Shown here: in pieces, positions 24,772-33,330 of the stretch | Numbering within the stretch: position 1 is the stretch's first letter | Layout of the letters: each line of letters begins with the position of its first letter | Assembly (NCBI GenBank): GCA_016932095.1 | Contig: JAFGDN010000089.1 | Location: 33,269 to 97,268, forward strand | Reading direction: 5' to 3' | Source: Sedimentisphaerales bacterium | GTDB taxonomy: Bacteria; Planctomycetota; Phycisphaerae; Sedimentisphaerales; Anaerobacaceae | DNA length: 64,000 nucleotides | Notes under the pieces: generated by a model | The model's database searches: none | What the model saw: the letters and a program-made list of their open reading frames with translations, nothing else | Told to the model about the DNA's origin: nothing | Position numbers and translations under genes: made by a program

Positions 24772-25458
24772 TTAAAAATACAGGTACTTTATCAAGCTGT
24801 ACACATACCTGAAAAACACCTTGCGCATCTGGATATTGGATTGCCCGTATTTCCTTTTGTATTCGTGAGTCGGGACTTCAGCCATTCTGTAATTTTTTTT
24901 CAATGTTTTTATAATCATTTCCTGCTCTATTGTTGTGATATTTTCCTTCAGGTCAAGGGCTTTTAAGACCGCCCCCCGTATGGCCCTGAAGCCGTTTTGG
25001 CTGTCGCTCAATCTTAATTTGAATCTATGATTAATACAAAAAGCAATAAACGAGCTGCCTGTAAGCCGCATAAACTCATCGAAGCCGCCGTGAAGCTCAC
25101 TGGAGCCGCCGAGTAATCTTGAGCCGGTAACATGGTCTGCGGTGCCATCCTGGATTGGCTCAATCAGCTTTGGAATATCGTTGGGGTCGTGAGAGCCGTC
25201 GGCGTCTATGAAAACGACGATGTCCGCGTCGGTTATATGTTTGATGCTTGCCCTGATACCGGAACCTTTGCCTTTTCCCGGGTCAATAATTACCTTCGCG
25301 TTCAGCTTTTCTGCGATTTCCCTGGTTTTGTCCTTCGAATTGCCGTCGCTGACAATGATATTGTTTGTGTATTGCCTGCAGCCGGTTATTATTTCCGCTA
25401 TGGATTGCGCCTCATTTTTGGCCGGGATTACAACGCATAAATTTTCAATCAATGTCAT
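24772..25458 (-). CDS. GT2 family glycosyltransferase (polyprenyl-phosphate type)
   Basis: 228 residues of GT-A fold: VVIPAKNEAQSIAEII at the start, VSDGNSKDKT near 38 and the metal-binding VFIDADGSHDPND near 85, then the SQNGFRAIRGAVL block of dolichol-phosphate-mannose-synthase-like enzymes. No membrane segments, so it acts on the cytoplasmic face and plausibly makes the lipid-phosphate sugar used by the neighbouring GT-C enzymes. ATG 25458 has AGGAGAGG upstream and overlaps the radical SAM gene by 14 bases, showing coupling. Confidence 0.8.
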   Translation of the reverse strand: MTLIENLCVVIPAKNEAQSIAEIITGCRQYTNNIIVSDGNSKDKTREIAEKLNAKVIIDPGKGKGSGIRASIKHITDADIVVFIDADGSHDPNDIPKLIEPIQDGTADHVTGSRLLGGSSELHGGFDEFMRLTGSSFIAFCINHRFKLRLSDSQNGFRAIRGAVLKALDLKENITTIEQEMIIKTLKKNYRMAEVPTHEYKRKYGQSNIQMRKVFFRYVYSLIKYLYF

Positions 25459-26515
25459 TTCCTCTCCTCTTGATGAATAAGTTGCTTAATATATTCTGAT
25501 ACGCCTCGCAGGGCGTCCAGCAGTGCGGGCATTTGCCTTTGCTTATCTTCTCATTCCAGGCGACGGCAGTTTCATTTGAAAGGATTCGTAAAAGGTCGTA
25601 GTCGTTCTCCCTTAAATTTCCCAAGACGGCGTTGATTCCCGTGCAGGGATAGACGCTGCCCGTCGGGTCTATAAAGCACGATATCCTGCCGGATTTGCAT
25701 TTATAAGGCGACCTGTTATTCGACAGATAATTCCTGACGTTTTTCAGATAAACGTATTCGAGCAGCATAATCGGATTTATCAGGGAAAATCCTTTTTTCC
25801 CGATAAAATCATCGACAAGCCCTGCAATCCTGTCCTTGTCATAATTCATCGGTTCGTTCGAGTACAGGTTTTCAGAATGATGATATATATTCAAATGGAT
25901 GTCGGCGTATGTCAAGTCCGGTATATAATCCTTTAATTCCGAGAACATACTGCTGAAGCCGTCTATATTATACGGGGACAGGGTACATCCCACATATACC
26001 TTGATACGCCTGTTTTTCTTTAACCTTTTATAAGTTTCAATGCACCTCTGAAATGAGTTCTCGTTGCTGCGTATGTTATTATGGGTATCCTTATTTCCAT
26101 CCAAGCTGACGCTTATAACCAGATTGTTAAAGTCCAGAGAAGCTATTTCTTCGGTAACCTCGACAATTCTGTCGGTTAAAAAGCCGTTTGTGGGGTAATG
26201 CAGCATAACTAGGTTTTTAACATTCCTTTTTATGCTCCTCGTTATATCCGGCAAATCCTTTCTTAAAAAGATTTCCCCGCCTGTGAGGTCTATCCAGTTA
26301 AAGAAGTTATTCACCGTAAAAAATTTGTCTATTTCCTCATAAGACAATTCATTGGCCGGCTTCCTTTTCCAGATAGAGCAGGTTTTGCATTTGAGATTAC
26401 ATTTGCTTGTAACGGCAAACGTAAGCTTATATGGATGCTTCAGCCCGTTAAAAGCCGATAACAGGATATTTCCTGAAAACACCGAGTAGCTTTTTATTTT
26501 TTGAAGCCAGCCCAT
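25445..26515 (-). CDS. radical SAM/SPASM protein
   Basis: 356 residues. The 4Fe-4S cluster motif CNLKCKTC lies near residues 39-46 and the SAM-binding NxxxLTGGE-type segment (FNWIDLTGGEIFLR) near 75. A C-terminal SPASM-like set of cysteines (CKSGRISCFIDPTG, YPCTGI, then CPHCWTPC) would hold extra clusters. Such enzymes modify peptides, lipids or sugars; the substrate here is unknown. The setting among glycosyltransferases and a carbamoyltransferase suggests a sugar or lipid-linked substrate. Weak ribosome site; overlaps the GT2 gene. Confidence 0.82.
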   Translation of the reverse strand: MGWLQKIKSYSVFSGNILLSAFNGLKHPYKLTFAVTSKCNLKCKTCSIWKRKPANELSYEEIDKFFTVNNFFNWIDLTGGEIFLRKDLPDITRSIKRNVKNLVMLHYPTNGFLTDRIVEVTEEIASLDFNNLVISVSLDGNKDTHNNIRSNENSFQRCIETYKRLKKNRRIKVYVGCTLSPYNIDGFSSMFSELKDYIPDLTYADIHLNIYHHSENLYSNEPMNYDKDRIAGLVDDFIGKKGFSLINPIMLLEYVYLKNVRNYLSNNRSPYKCKSGRISCFIDPTGSVYPCTGINAVLGNLRENDYDLLRILSNETAVAWNEKISKGKCPHCWTPCEAYQNILSNLFIKRRGNDID

Positions 26516-26529
26516 TATAACTCTTTAGT

Positions 26530-28149
26530 TTAATCTTTTTTCGGGTCGTTTATTTTATACAGCCCGTATCTATAATTATTAAAGTAAGTTTCTTCCAGTA
26601 ACTGGCAATTGTAATCGTTGAGAATACGTTCGGTAAAACTTCTTTGATAGTCGTCGTAAGCAACGCCGGACCAGTAATTATAGTGGAGGAACAGTCCCCC
26701 CTGAAATCGCCCGCGAAGCCGTTCGATTGTCCCGGGATTGAAGGTTTCACTCGATGTCTGGATTGCGCTTTGTTTGTTTATTAAAAACATATTCGGATTA
26801 TGCGTGAATATTATGGAATTTTCGGGCAGGCGTTTGATAAACTCCATCGCGTATTTACGGTCCATTCTGCAGGCGGCGCTTTCGCCTTTGCATTGCGTCC
26901 GGATAAACGGCAGAAACAGCCATATATTAAATATGATAAGTATTATTATGATTTTGCCTGCGGCTTTCACTCTGTTACCCGGAAGAGTTTTAAGAAAAGA
27001 CGCGCCCAATCCGATAAAAATCGAAATTGGAGCGTATGACAGTAAAGAAAAACGGGTGCTCAAACCATCATCGTGCATGTAAGTGCCGGCGTAGAAAAAC
27101 AGAAATATGCCCCAGAACGCCAGAAACCAGCTCAATAGCACTACTTTTTCCTTAACGTAAGTCATGTTTTTGTAAAGGAACAATCCCGTAATGCCAAGGA
27201 TTGAGAACAGCAGGGGGAAATATTTGTTATCGAAATAGAACATCGAGTTGGTTTTAAGATTAGGAAGAAAATAATCGAGTGAGAATTTCGGACCGGATGC
27301 CCCCCAGCTCTGGCCCCGCATCGCGTACGTGTGAAGTATGATTCCCGACGACAGAACAAGCAGCAGGGCCGCGTAAATATAAAATTCTCTTCTCAAGAGT
27401 ATCTCGTTGTCTTTGAGCAAAAACAGCAGGCCGATTACAAAAAATATTAAAAAGCTCTCCGACCTGAAATTAAAGGAAAACGCCAATACTGTTATAAGAA
27501 AGAACAGGTTGACTGGCTTTTTGTTTCTTATATAGATTAGCGCAGCCAGTATCGCTGCGCTCGCGAAGAAGGTTGTCGACGGCTCCACGGCGCAGGTATT
27601 AAACCATTGAAGATTGACGGGAATAAGGATATAGGACAGGCACGCGGTTAAACCTGCAAAGACATCCTTAAACAGCAAATAAGCTATCATAAAAACGGCT
27701 ATAGCGGTCAATCCGTAAATAAGATTGGTCAGAATGAATGTAAACGCTTCATTTGTGCCGAATATTCTGAATATGACGCTTATTAAATAAGGATAACCCG
27801 CGGGTTGTTTGTTGTATTCTTCGGCGACGACCGTCAGCTCGTTGTTTTCGTAATACCCCTCATTGCACATCACTGCTCGTTTATGATGGGCTATGTTTTG
27901 CCCGATACTGTTATAAATATCTTCATCGTAATATATTCGATGGATTTTTGGGTTGAGAAACGAGACGAGGATTATGCCTGTTATTGAAATCAGAACTAAA
28001 AAAAACAGGGGCTTGGTTTCAATCTCCGCGAGTACCGCTTTAATGTATTTATAATTGAATATAAACGCGATAATTAAAAGGAAAAAATTAATTTCCAGCA
28101 GGTAAACGTAATATACTGATAAAAATGTCTGTAGTTTTTCTAACGACAT
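26530..28149 (-). CDS. GT39-type membrane glycosyltransferase (paralogue 1)
   Basis: 539 residues with 11-12 membrane segments and the same RIYYDEDIYNSIGQ catalytic-type loop as the paralogue at 23140-24750. The two differ mostly at the C-terminal periplasmic region (residues 430-530) and in scattered loop residues, which could give different acceptors. Follows the carbamoyltransferase gene by ten bases and precedes the radical SAM gene by 14. Confidence 0.78.
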   Translation of the reverse strand: MSLEKLQTFLSVYYVYLLEINFFLLIIAFIFNYKYIKAVLAEIETKPLFFLVLISITGIILVSFLNPKIHRIYYDEDIYNSIGQNIAHHKRAVMCNEGYYENNELTVVAEEYNKQPAGYPYLISVIFRIFGTNEAFTFILTNLIYGLTAIAVFMIAYLLFKDVFAGLTACLSYILIPVNLQWFNTCAVEPSTTFFASAAILAALIYIRNKKPVNLFFLITVLAFSFNFRSESFLIFFVIGLLFLLKDNEILLRREFYIYAALLLVLSSGIILHTYAMRGQSWGASGPKFSLDYFLPNLKTNSMFYFDNKYFPLLFSILGITGLFLYKNMTYVKEKVVLLSWFLAFWGIFLFFYAGTYMHDDGLSTRFSLLSYAPISIFIGLGASFLKTLPGNRVKAAGKIIIILIIFNIWLFLPFIRTQCKGESAACRMDRKYAMEFIKRLPENSIIFTHNPNMFLINKQSAIQTSSETFNPGTIERLRGRFQGGLFLHYNYWSGVAYDDYQRSFTERILNDYNCQLLEETYFNNYRYGLYKINDPKKD

Positions 28150-28159
28150 GAATTCGAAA

Positions 28160-29860
28160 TCACTTTTTTCTCACCAAGTAATTTTCCAATACGAGATATT
28201 TGGCCTCAGTTCTCGAAAAGGTGCTTAACGCGTCTTCAGGCGAGCAGATAAGGGGCTCGCCGTGCAAATTAAAACTTGTATTAAGTAAAACCCCGATGCC
28301 TGATAACTTTTTATACTCCGATAATAGTTTTGCATATCTTGACTCGGTGTCGTTTATAATCTGGGGTCTGCAGGAGCCGTCGATATTAATCACCCCTTTT
28401 ACTAATTTTTGCTTGTCTTTTTTTACCATGTATCCCATTGTCATAAATCTGTTGGGCGTTCCCTTCAGGTCCTCCAGAAGCTCTTTTGCGTCGTCTAAAA
28501 GCATCGTCGGGCAGAAGGGCTGATACCAAACCCTTTTCTTCTGTATCAGGTTCAGTTCGGTTTTTATTTCTTCGGAATGAGGCGGCGCGAGTATGCTTCT
28601 GTTGCCCAGGGCTCTGGGCCCGAATTCCATTCTTCCTTGACACCATAACACGATGTTTCCCTCGGAAAGAAGCCGGGCCGTCTCCTTTTCGATTTTTTCG
28701 AAATAAGCGTAGCTCGTATTTGCAGGCCTGCTTTTTTCCAGGAGCGCCTTTATATAATCATTCGAGAACTCCGGCCCAAAGTACACGTTCCTGAAATCGT
28801 ATTTACAAATGCCGTTCAATTCATAATTGGCAAGCATAGCGCTGCCCATGGCCAGCCCGCCGTCGCCCATGTGCGGAAAAACATAGACATCGTCCACTTC
28901 GGGCAGATTTTTTATCAGCATATTGACTTTTATATTTGAGCAGGTGCCGCCTGCGAGGCATATTTTTCTAAGGCCCGTTTCCTTGACGGCGTTTTTTACC
29001 AGTTCGGTAATCTTTAATTCCAGCGTCCGCTGCGCCATATACGCGAACTGCTCTGACGGGTATCTCCATAAAATTCTTTTTAACTCCTTGTATGTTCTCC
29101 AGGAGCCATATTTTGCCTTTACGTTCAGTCCGTCAATTTTTATAAAATCAAGAAGAGGATTTTTGTTGTCACCTATTTTTAAGGCGTAATTGGCCAGCGC
29201 CATGACCTTGCCTTCGTCTTCAAGCTCCCTCATATTCATCAGATTCGTTACGTGCTCGAAAAAGATGCCGAAGGAATCCCTGCCGGAAATTGTTTTCATC
29301 CTCTCCAGTTTCCCGTTTTCAAATTTACTTATCGTCCCGGACAAAGTATCGCCGATTCCGTCGATGGTAATCACCAAGGATTTTTCAAAGCCGCTGGCGA
29401 ACGCGGCGCTGACGGCGTGGCACAAGTGGTGGTCGAACATCAGCAGTTTGAAATCTCGGAAGCCAAGTTTTTTTAATTTGTTTTTTATTATTGATTTGCT
29501 TATGTATTTTGACAAAGGGTCAAGCTGCAGTTCTGTTATTTTGTATTTAGCCAGCCGCTTGAGAGGAATAAGGGACGAATAATCCTTTTTCTTCCTGCGG
29601 ATTAAATAGTAGTTTTCTTTCAGGAAGGGGAACATTCTCCACAGGGTTTTGGCGAATTCCGAGGTCGATACCGCTATGACTTTTATATCGTCCTTTTTTA
29701 GGCCTAAGTAATTTAACGTGTATTCCACGGATTTTTCCGGGAATGACACCTCCAGCTTCCTTTTTGTGAGCCGTTCCTCATTTATGGAAAAAAGAACATC
29801 GTTGTCCTTTAGCAGCGCAATCCCGGAATCATGCCCATCCCATATCCCTAAAACAAGCAT
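28160..29860 (-). CDS. carbamoyltransferase (NodU/TobZ/CmcH family)
   Basis: 566 residues. The N-terminal Kae1-like domain has LGIWDGHDSGIALL and the metal-binding FDHHLCHAVSAAFASGF near residue 140; the C-terminal part has FGPRALGNRSILA and LLNTSFNLHGEPLICSPEDA. The family makes carbamoyl-AMP from carbamoyl phosphate and ATP and transfers the carbamoyl group to a hydroxyl, usually of a sugar or antibiotic. First gene of the cluster; GGAG lies eight bases before ATG 29860. Its presence suggests the cluster's glycan is O-carbamoylated. Confidence 0.88.
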   Translation of the reverse strand: MLVLGIWDGHDSGIALLKDNDVLFSINEERLTKRKLEVSFPEKSVEYTLNYLGLKKDDIKVIAVSTSEFAKTLWRMFPFLKENYYLIRRKKKDYSSLIPLKRLAKYKITELQLDPLSKYISKSIIKNKLKKLGFRDFKLLMFDHHLCHAVSAAFASGFEKSLVITIDGIGDTLSGTISKFENGKLERMKTISGRDSFGIFFEHVTNLMNMRELEDEGKVMALANYALKIGDNKNPLLDFIKIDGLNVKAKYGSWRTYKELKRILWRYPSEQFAYMAQRTLELKITELVKNAVKETGLRKICLAGGTCSNIKVNMLIKNLPEVDDVYVFPHMGDGGLAMGSAMLANYELNGICKYDFRNVYFGPEFSNDYIKALLEKSRPANTSYAYFEKIEKETARLLSEGNIVLWCQGRMEFGPRALGNRSILAPPHSEEIKTELNLIQKKRVWYQPFCPTMLLDDAKELLEDLKGTPNRFMTMGYMVKKDKQKLVKGVINIDGSCRPQIINDTESRYAKLLSEYKKLSGIGVLLNTSFNLHGEPLICSPEDALSTFSRTEAKYLVLENYLVRKK

Positions 29861-30313
29861 AGAATAACTCCAGCGTTATATAATAAAAATGGCCGGGCTT
29901 TTACAGGATTACGATAAGACAAAATGTGCTTGATTCGAATTATGGTTTTGTTGCTTATATTTATAGCCAAGACGCCCATTTTAATCCTGCCTTTTCAATT
30001 TTTACAAATCCTGCAAAAGTGCGGGATTATAACACAGTCGTTAAGGTTTGCCAATATATATTTACGTTCCCGTGTGTTGTCTGATTTGATTCGAGTCAAC
30101 AGGTGTTCTCGCGGCGAAAGGCGTGATGTTCGAGTCGTGTAGTATGAATCGTTCGAGTATAAAACGCGCAGTTTTTTCATCTGATTCAGGAGGATGATTG
30201 AATTGCACAAATACCTATGTTACGAATGGTGCGTATCGAAGGTAAAATGCGAATGTCATCAGTAAATAATGAGAATGTTCAATTGAAGAACAGGCGAGGG
30301 GGTTTTGACTATG
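29861..30313. other. AT-rich intergenic region upstream of the glycan cluster
   Basis: No gene supported. Must contain the promoter of the minus-strand cluster. There is a near-palindrome GCTTATATTTATAGC (29954-29968). A tiny Cys-rich frame from 30194 (MIELHKYLCYEWC) has its AGGAGG directly abutting the ATG and is not convincing. Confidence 0.4.
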
Positions 30314-31288
30314 CTATGTCTTCTGCAGAGCATGAGATTTGAGGATGCCGATTTTCTCGCGGATTTCTTCCGCCATTCGGCTGTTTGGGAAATCGCGGAT
30401 GATTTCCTGGCCCGTCTCAAGAGCCCTGGCCCATTGTTTGCCCGATATGGCCAGTGAGAATTGCACCCCGAGATTATGCAGCTTCGACCGGAAGACGTCT
30501 CTCGCCGCCTCCTGCAGGGCAAGCCCTTCGTTGGGAGTCAAATACTGGTCCAGCTCCCGCAAAATCTCCAGAGAGCGGTCCGTGGCCTGGCGTTTCACGG
30601 CGTCGTCCCATGAGTTGAGCAGGATCTTTTTGCGTTCTTCTTTTTTCTCGCTCAGGCGCTGCCTCAGTCCGAGCGTCTTTTCATTGAGGGGGTATTCGTT
30701 TATCAGCCGTTCAATCTGGCTGCTTGCCTTGGCCCAGCGATGTTCATCAAGTATCTTTTCAATGTTGGCAATTGACTGGCTCATTCGTTCGACGTCCGTC
30801 GAATCGCGGTATTTGTCGGCCTGGACGTGAAGCTGCTCGGCAAGTCTCTTATAACCCGTGCGATGGGCGATTTCGTCTATTATTTCGTATGCGGCGTCGA
30901 AATCCTTTTGCTGCAGCTTGTCGAAAACGACCTCGCGGAGCGTCTGCATATCGCTGTCTCGAAATGCGATGGTCTTGGCCGTTTCGCTTAGACGGGTGCC
31001 CTGGTTGACCTGGTTTATCGTAAGCCGGATTTTATCGAGCTCGTCGGCGACCTTTTCCAGCTTGGCGTCGCTGTTATCGAGGGTATCGAGTATTTTCATC
31101 AGGGTCATAAATATGCTTATCAGCGCAATCACAAACATTATCGCCGCCAGCACCCAGACGATAGGCGGTATAGCCCATGCTTTAAAAACGTCGGTAAACA
31201 TCACCAGCAGAACAATGGCGATTATAACGACGTAAAGAATCAGCGGATACTTGAAACGGCCGAATGAACTGCTCTTTCCGAGGTCCAT
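30314..31288 (-). CDS. membrane-anchored coiled-coil / TPR-like protein
   Basis: 324 residues with two adjacent membrane helices (residues 14-33 and 41-64) near the N-terminus, then a charged helical region: coiled coil about 68-95 and repeated 34-residue-like helices with WAKASSQIERL, NSWDDAVKRQA and KQWARALETGQE, suggestive of TPR-type repeats. Probably faces the cytoplasm and binds protein partners. No family is known to me. Divergent from the serpin gene with overlapping promoters. Confidence 0.6.
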   Translation of the reverse strand: MDLGKSSSFGRFKYPLILYVVIIAIVLLVMFTDVFKAWAIPPIVWVLAAIMFVIALISIFMTLMKILDTLDNSDAKLEKVADELDKIRLTINQVNQGTRLSETAKTIAFRDSDMQTLREVVFDKLQQKDFDAAYEIIDEIAHRTGYKRLAEQLHVQADKYRDSTDVERMSQSIANIEKILDEHRWAKASSQIERLINEYPLNEKTLGLRQRLSEKKEERKKILLNSWDDAVKRQATDRSLEILRELDQYLTPNEGLALQEAARDVFRSKLHNLGVQFSLAISGKQWARALETGQEIIRDFPNSRMAEEIREKIGILKSHALQKT

Positions 31289-31333
31289 AGCTGCTCCTTT
31301 TTATAAAAAGTTATCGCCTGTTTTCTCAAAATC

Positions 31334-31363
31334 ATTATAATTCTTTTCAGGCGGTATTGTCAA
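31334..31363 (-). promoter_or_regulatory. promoter of the coiled-coil membrane protein gene
   Basis: On the minus strand TTGACA (31363-31358), 18 bases, TATAAT (31339-31334): both consensus hexamers. Its -35 box overlaps the -35 box of the serpin promoter. Confidence 0.6.
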
Positions 31364-31385
31364 CAGCGGCGGGATGGTTTACAAT
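31357..31385 (+). promoter_or_regulatory. promoter of the serpin gene
   Basis: TTGTCA (31357-31362), 17 bases, TACAAT (31380-31385). Predicted start near 31392, 48 bases before the ATG. Six bases of its -35 box are shared with the divergent promoter. Confidence 0.58.
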
Positions 31386-31439
31386 GGGCGTGGAACAGGA
31401 AACTCCGTAAAGGGCGGATAAATATAGGGAGATGCTGAT

Positions 31440-32657
31440 ATGAAAACGGTCAGAAATGCGGTCTTAGTCGTAGTTTTGGTAAGTATTGCTGTAAGTTGTG
31501 GGGCCATCGAACCGATTCCAAGTCGGCAAAACTTCGTTGAGGGCAATAACAAATTCGCCCTCGAGCTTTACCAGAAGCTGCAAGATAAACAGGGCAACCT
31601 CTTTTTATCGCCTTACAGCATATCGACCGCCCTGGCGATGACCTTCGCCGGTGCACGGGGCGAGACCGAAAGGCAAATGGCAAAAACGCTACAATTCCCG
31701 GCGACAATAAGAAATGAGCGGTTCCATAAGGTTTTCGGCTCAATAATCAGCCAGTTGAACTCAGCCGGTGAAAAAGGAGGTTTTGAGCTTGTAGTCGCCA
31801 ATGCCCTGTGGGGGCAAAAGGACTATAAATTCAAGGACGACTTTTTAACGCTCGTCAAATCAAACTATGAGGGCTCCCTTGAACAGGTCGATTTCGTAAA
31901 GCAAACCGAAGAGGCCCGAAAGACAATAAACGACTGGGTCGAAAACAAGACCAAAGACAAGATAAAGGAGCTTATCAAGCCGGGTTTGGTCGATGCGATG
32001 ACTCGGCTGGTGCTGACCAATGCGATTTACTTCAAGGGTAAATGGGCTTTGCAATTCAAACCAGAACAAACTAAGGATGCCCCATTCAACCTGCGCGGCG
32101 GCGAAAAAACAACCGTCCCTATGATGAGCCAGACGGAGCGTTTCGGTTATACGGAAGCCAATAATGTCCAGGTTTTGGAAATGCCTTACGTCTCAAATAC
32201 GCTGTCGATGGTCATACTGCTGCCCAAAGAAAACGAAGGCATTAAAGACCTTGAGAAGAATTTTACAGTCGAAAACCTTACCGGCTGGCTGGGTAAACTG
32301 CGCAAACGCGAGGTGCAGGTTTTCATACCCCGGTTCAAGTTGACAAGCGAATTTGAGCTGGCAGAGGTGCTGGCCTCGATGGGAATGCCGGACGTCTTTT
32401 CTGCAAAGGCAGATTTCTCCGGTATGACAGGCGCCCGGGACCTTTTCATATCGGCTGTTGTTCACAAGGCATACGTCGATGTCAATGAAGAAGGCACCGA
32501 GGCGGCCGCTGCCACGGGCGTCGGGATGAAGCTTACAGCTATCCCCGCTCCTCCGCCGGTCTTCAGGGCTGACCACCCGTTTATCTTCCTGATTCGCGAC
32601 AACCAGACGGGCAGCATTCTGTTTATGGGCCGATGTGCAAATCCTAAAAGCGATTAA
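31440..32657 (+). CDS. secreted serpin (serine protease inhibitor)
   Basis: 405 residues. A signal peptide or lipoprotein signal (VLVVVLVSIAVSCGA) is followed by a complete serpin: NLFLSPYSISTALAMTFAGARGET near 54, LTNAIYFKGKWALQF near 196 and the hinge VNEEGTEAAAATGV near 350, whose small residues indicate an inhibitory type. The C-terminal DHPFIFLIRDNQTGSILFMGR is typical. Counting from the hinge Gly as P15 puts the cleavage site near Thr-Ala, suggesting elastase- or subtilisin-like targets (inference). Such inhibitors could protect the envelope from host or competitor proteases. Confidence 0.92.
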   Translation: MKTVRNAVLVVVLVSIAVSCGAIEPIPSRQNFVEGNNKFALELYQKLQDKQGNLFLSPYSISTALAMTFAGARGETERQMAKTLQFPATIRNERFHKVFGSIISQLNSAGEKGGFELVVANALWGQKDYKFKDDFLTLVKSNYEGSLEQVDFVKQTEEARKTINDWVENKTKDKIKELIKPGLVDAMTRLVLTNAIYFKGKWALQFKPEQTKDAPFNLRGGEKTTVPMMSQTERFGYTEANNVQVLEMPYVSNTLSMVILLPKENEGIKDLEKNFTVENLTGWLGKLRKREVQVFIPRFKLTSEFELAEVLASMGMPDVFSAKADFSGMTGARDLFISAVVHKAYVDVNEEGTEAAAATGVGMKLTAIPAPPPVFRADHPFIFLIRDNQTGSILFMGRCANPKSD

Positions 32658-32675
32658 TTCAGCACGACCCGGTTC

Positions 32676-33320
32676 TCAGCCGGCTTTTTCCTGCTGATAG
32701 ATTACCAAAGAATAAACAATCGTAAAAACCGAGACGACAATCATCGGCACAATAACGAAGAAAATCGCATATCTCTGAAAAGCTGCGCCGACTAACGCAA
32801 TAACGCCGGAAACCTTAAAAAGCTTGCCTCCGACGCGATGTGTCTTTTCCCAAACGCTGTCGCTGCTTAGCGTCCAGGGCGTGCGAATCCCGATAAACCA
32901 GTTGCGCTTCGCACGTTCGCATAGTATACCGCAGTAATAAAACAAGAGTCCTATTCCGACAGGGATGATTATGTTAGTGCTTATTTGTATTCCGAGGTTC
33001 CACAATATGATATGATATTGTATCGCCAGCATAAAGATACACATAAAAATTATGAAGCCCTCGTAATAAGGCCTGAATTTTTCGATATTGCGTCTCAAGG
33101 GGTCGAGATAAGGAACAAAATACAGAAGTAAAGCTATTCCCGCCATTACACACGGCATTATAAAAAGGCTGGCGTCTTTGCTCATATAGCCGTCAACCTC
33201 GCCTCGTGCGTTCCAGTGTGACGCCATTCTTTCCGGCATCTGCGGATAAAAATATATGCTTAGAGCAAATGCGACAAGCACAAGACCGATAACGACGATT
33301 TGTCCTTTGGTAATCTTCAT
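32676..33320 (-). CDS. SdpI-like membrane protein (DUF1648/SdpI family)
   Basis: 214 residues with about six membrane helices. The N-terminal YFYPQMPERMASHWNARGEVDGYMSK is the DUF1648 signature and the C-terminal NWFIGIRTPWTLSSDSVWEKTHRVGGK is the SdpI signature. In Bacillus SdpI gives immunity to the SdpC toxin, but most homologues have no tested role. Last gene of a PadR-HAAS-SdpI operon, ten bases after the previous gene. Confidence 0.85.
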   Translation of the reverse strand: MKITKGQIVVIGLVLVAFALSIYFYPQMPERMASHWNARGEVDGYMSKDASLFIMPCVMAGIALLLYFVPYLDPLRRNIEKFRPYYEGFIIFMCIFMLAIQYHIILWNLGIQISTNIIIPVGIGLLFYYCGILCERAKRNWFIGIRTPWTLSSDSVWEKTHRVGGKLFKVSGVIALVGAAFQRYAIFFVIVPMIVVSVFTIVYSLVIYQQEKAG

Positions 33321-33330
33321 TTGCTTATCC

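Noticed and set aside
30194..30265. tiny Cys-rich frame in the gap at 30.2 kb
   Set aside because: The AGGAGG directly touches the ATG, which is too close for normal initiation, and only 23 codons follow.
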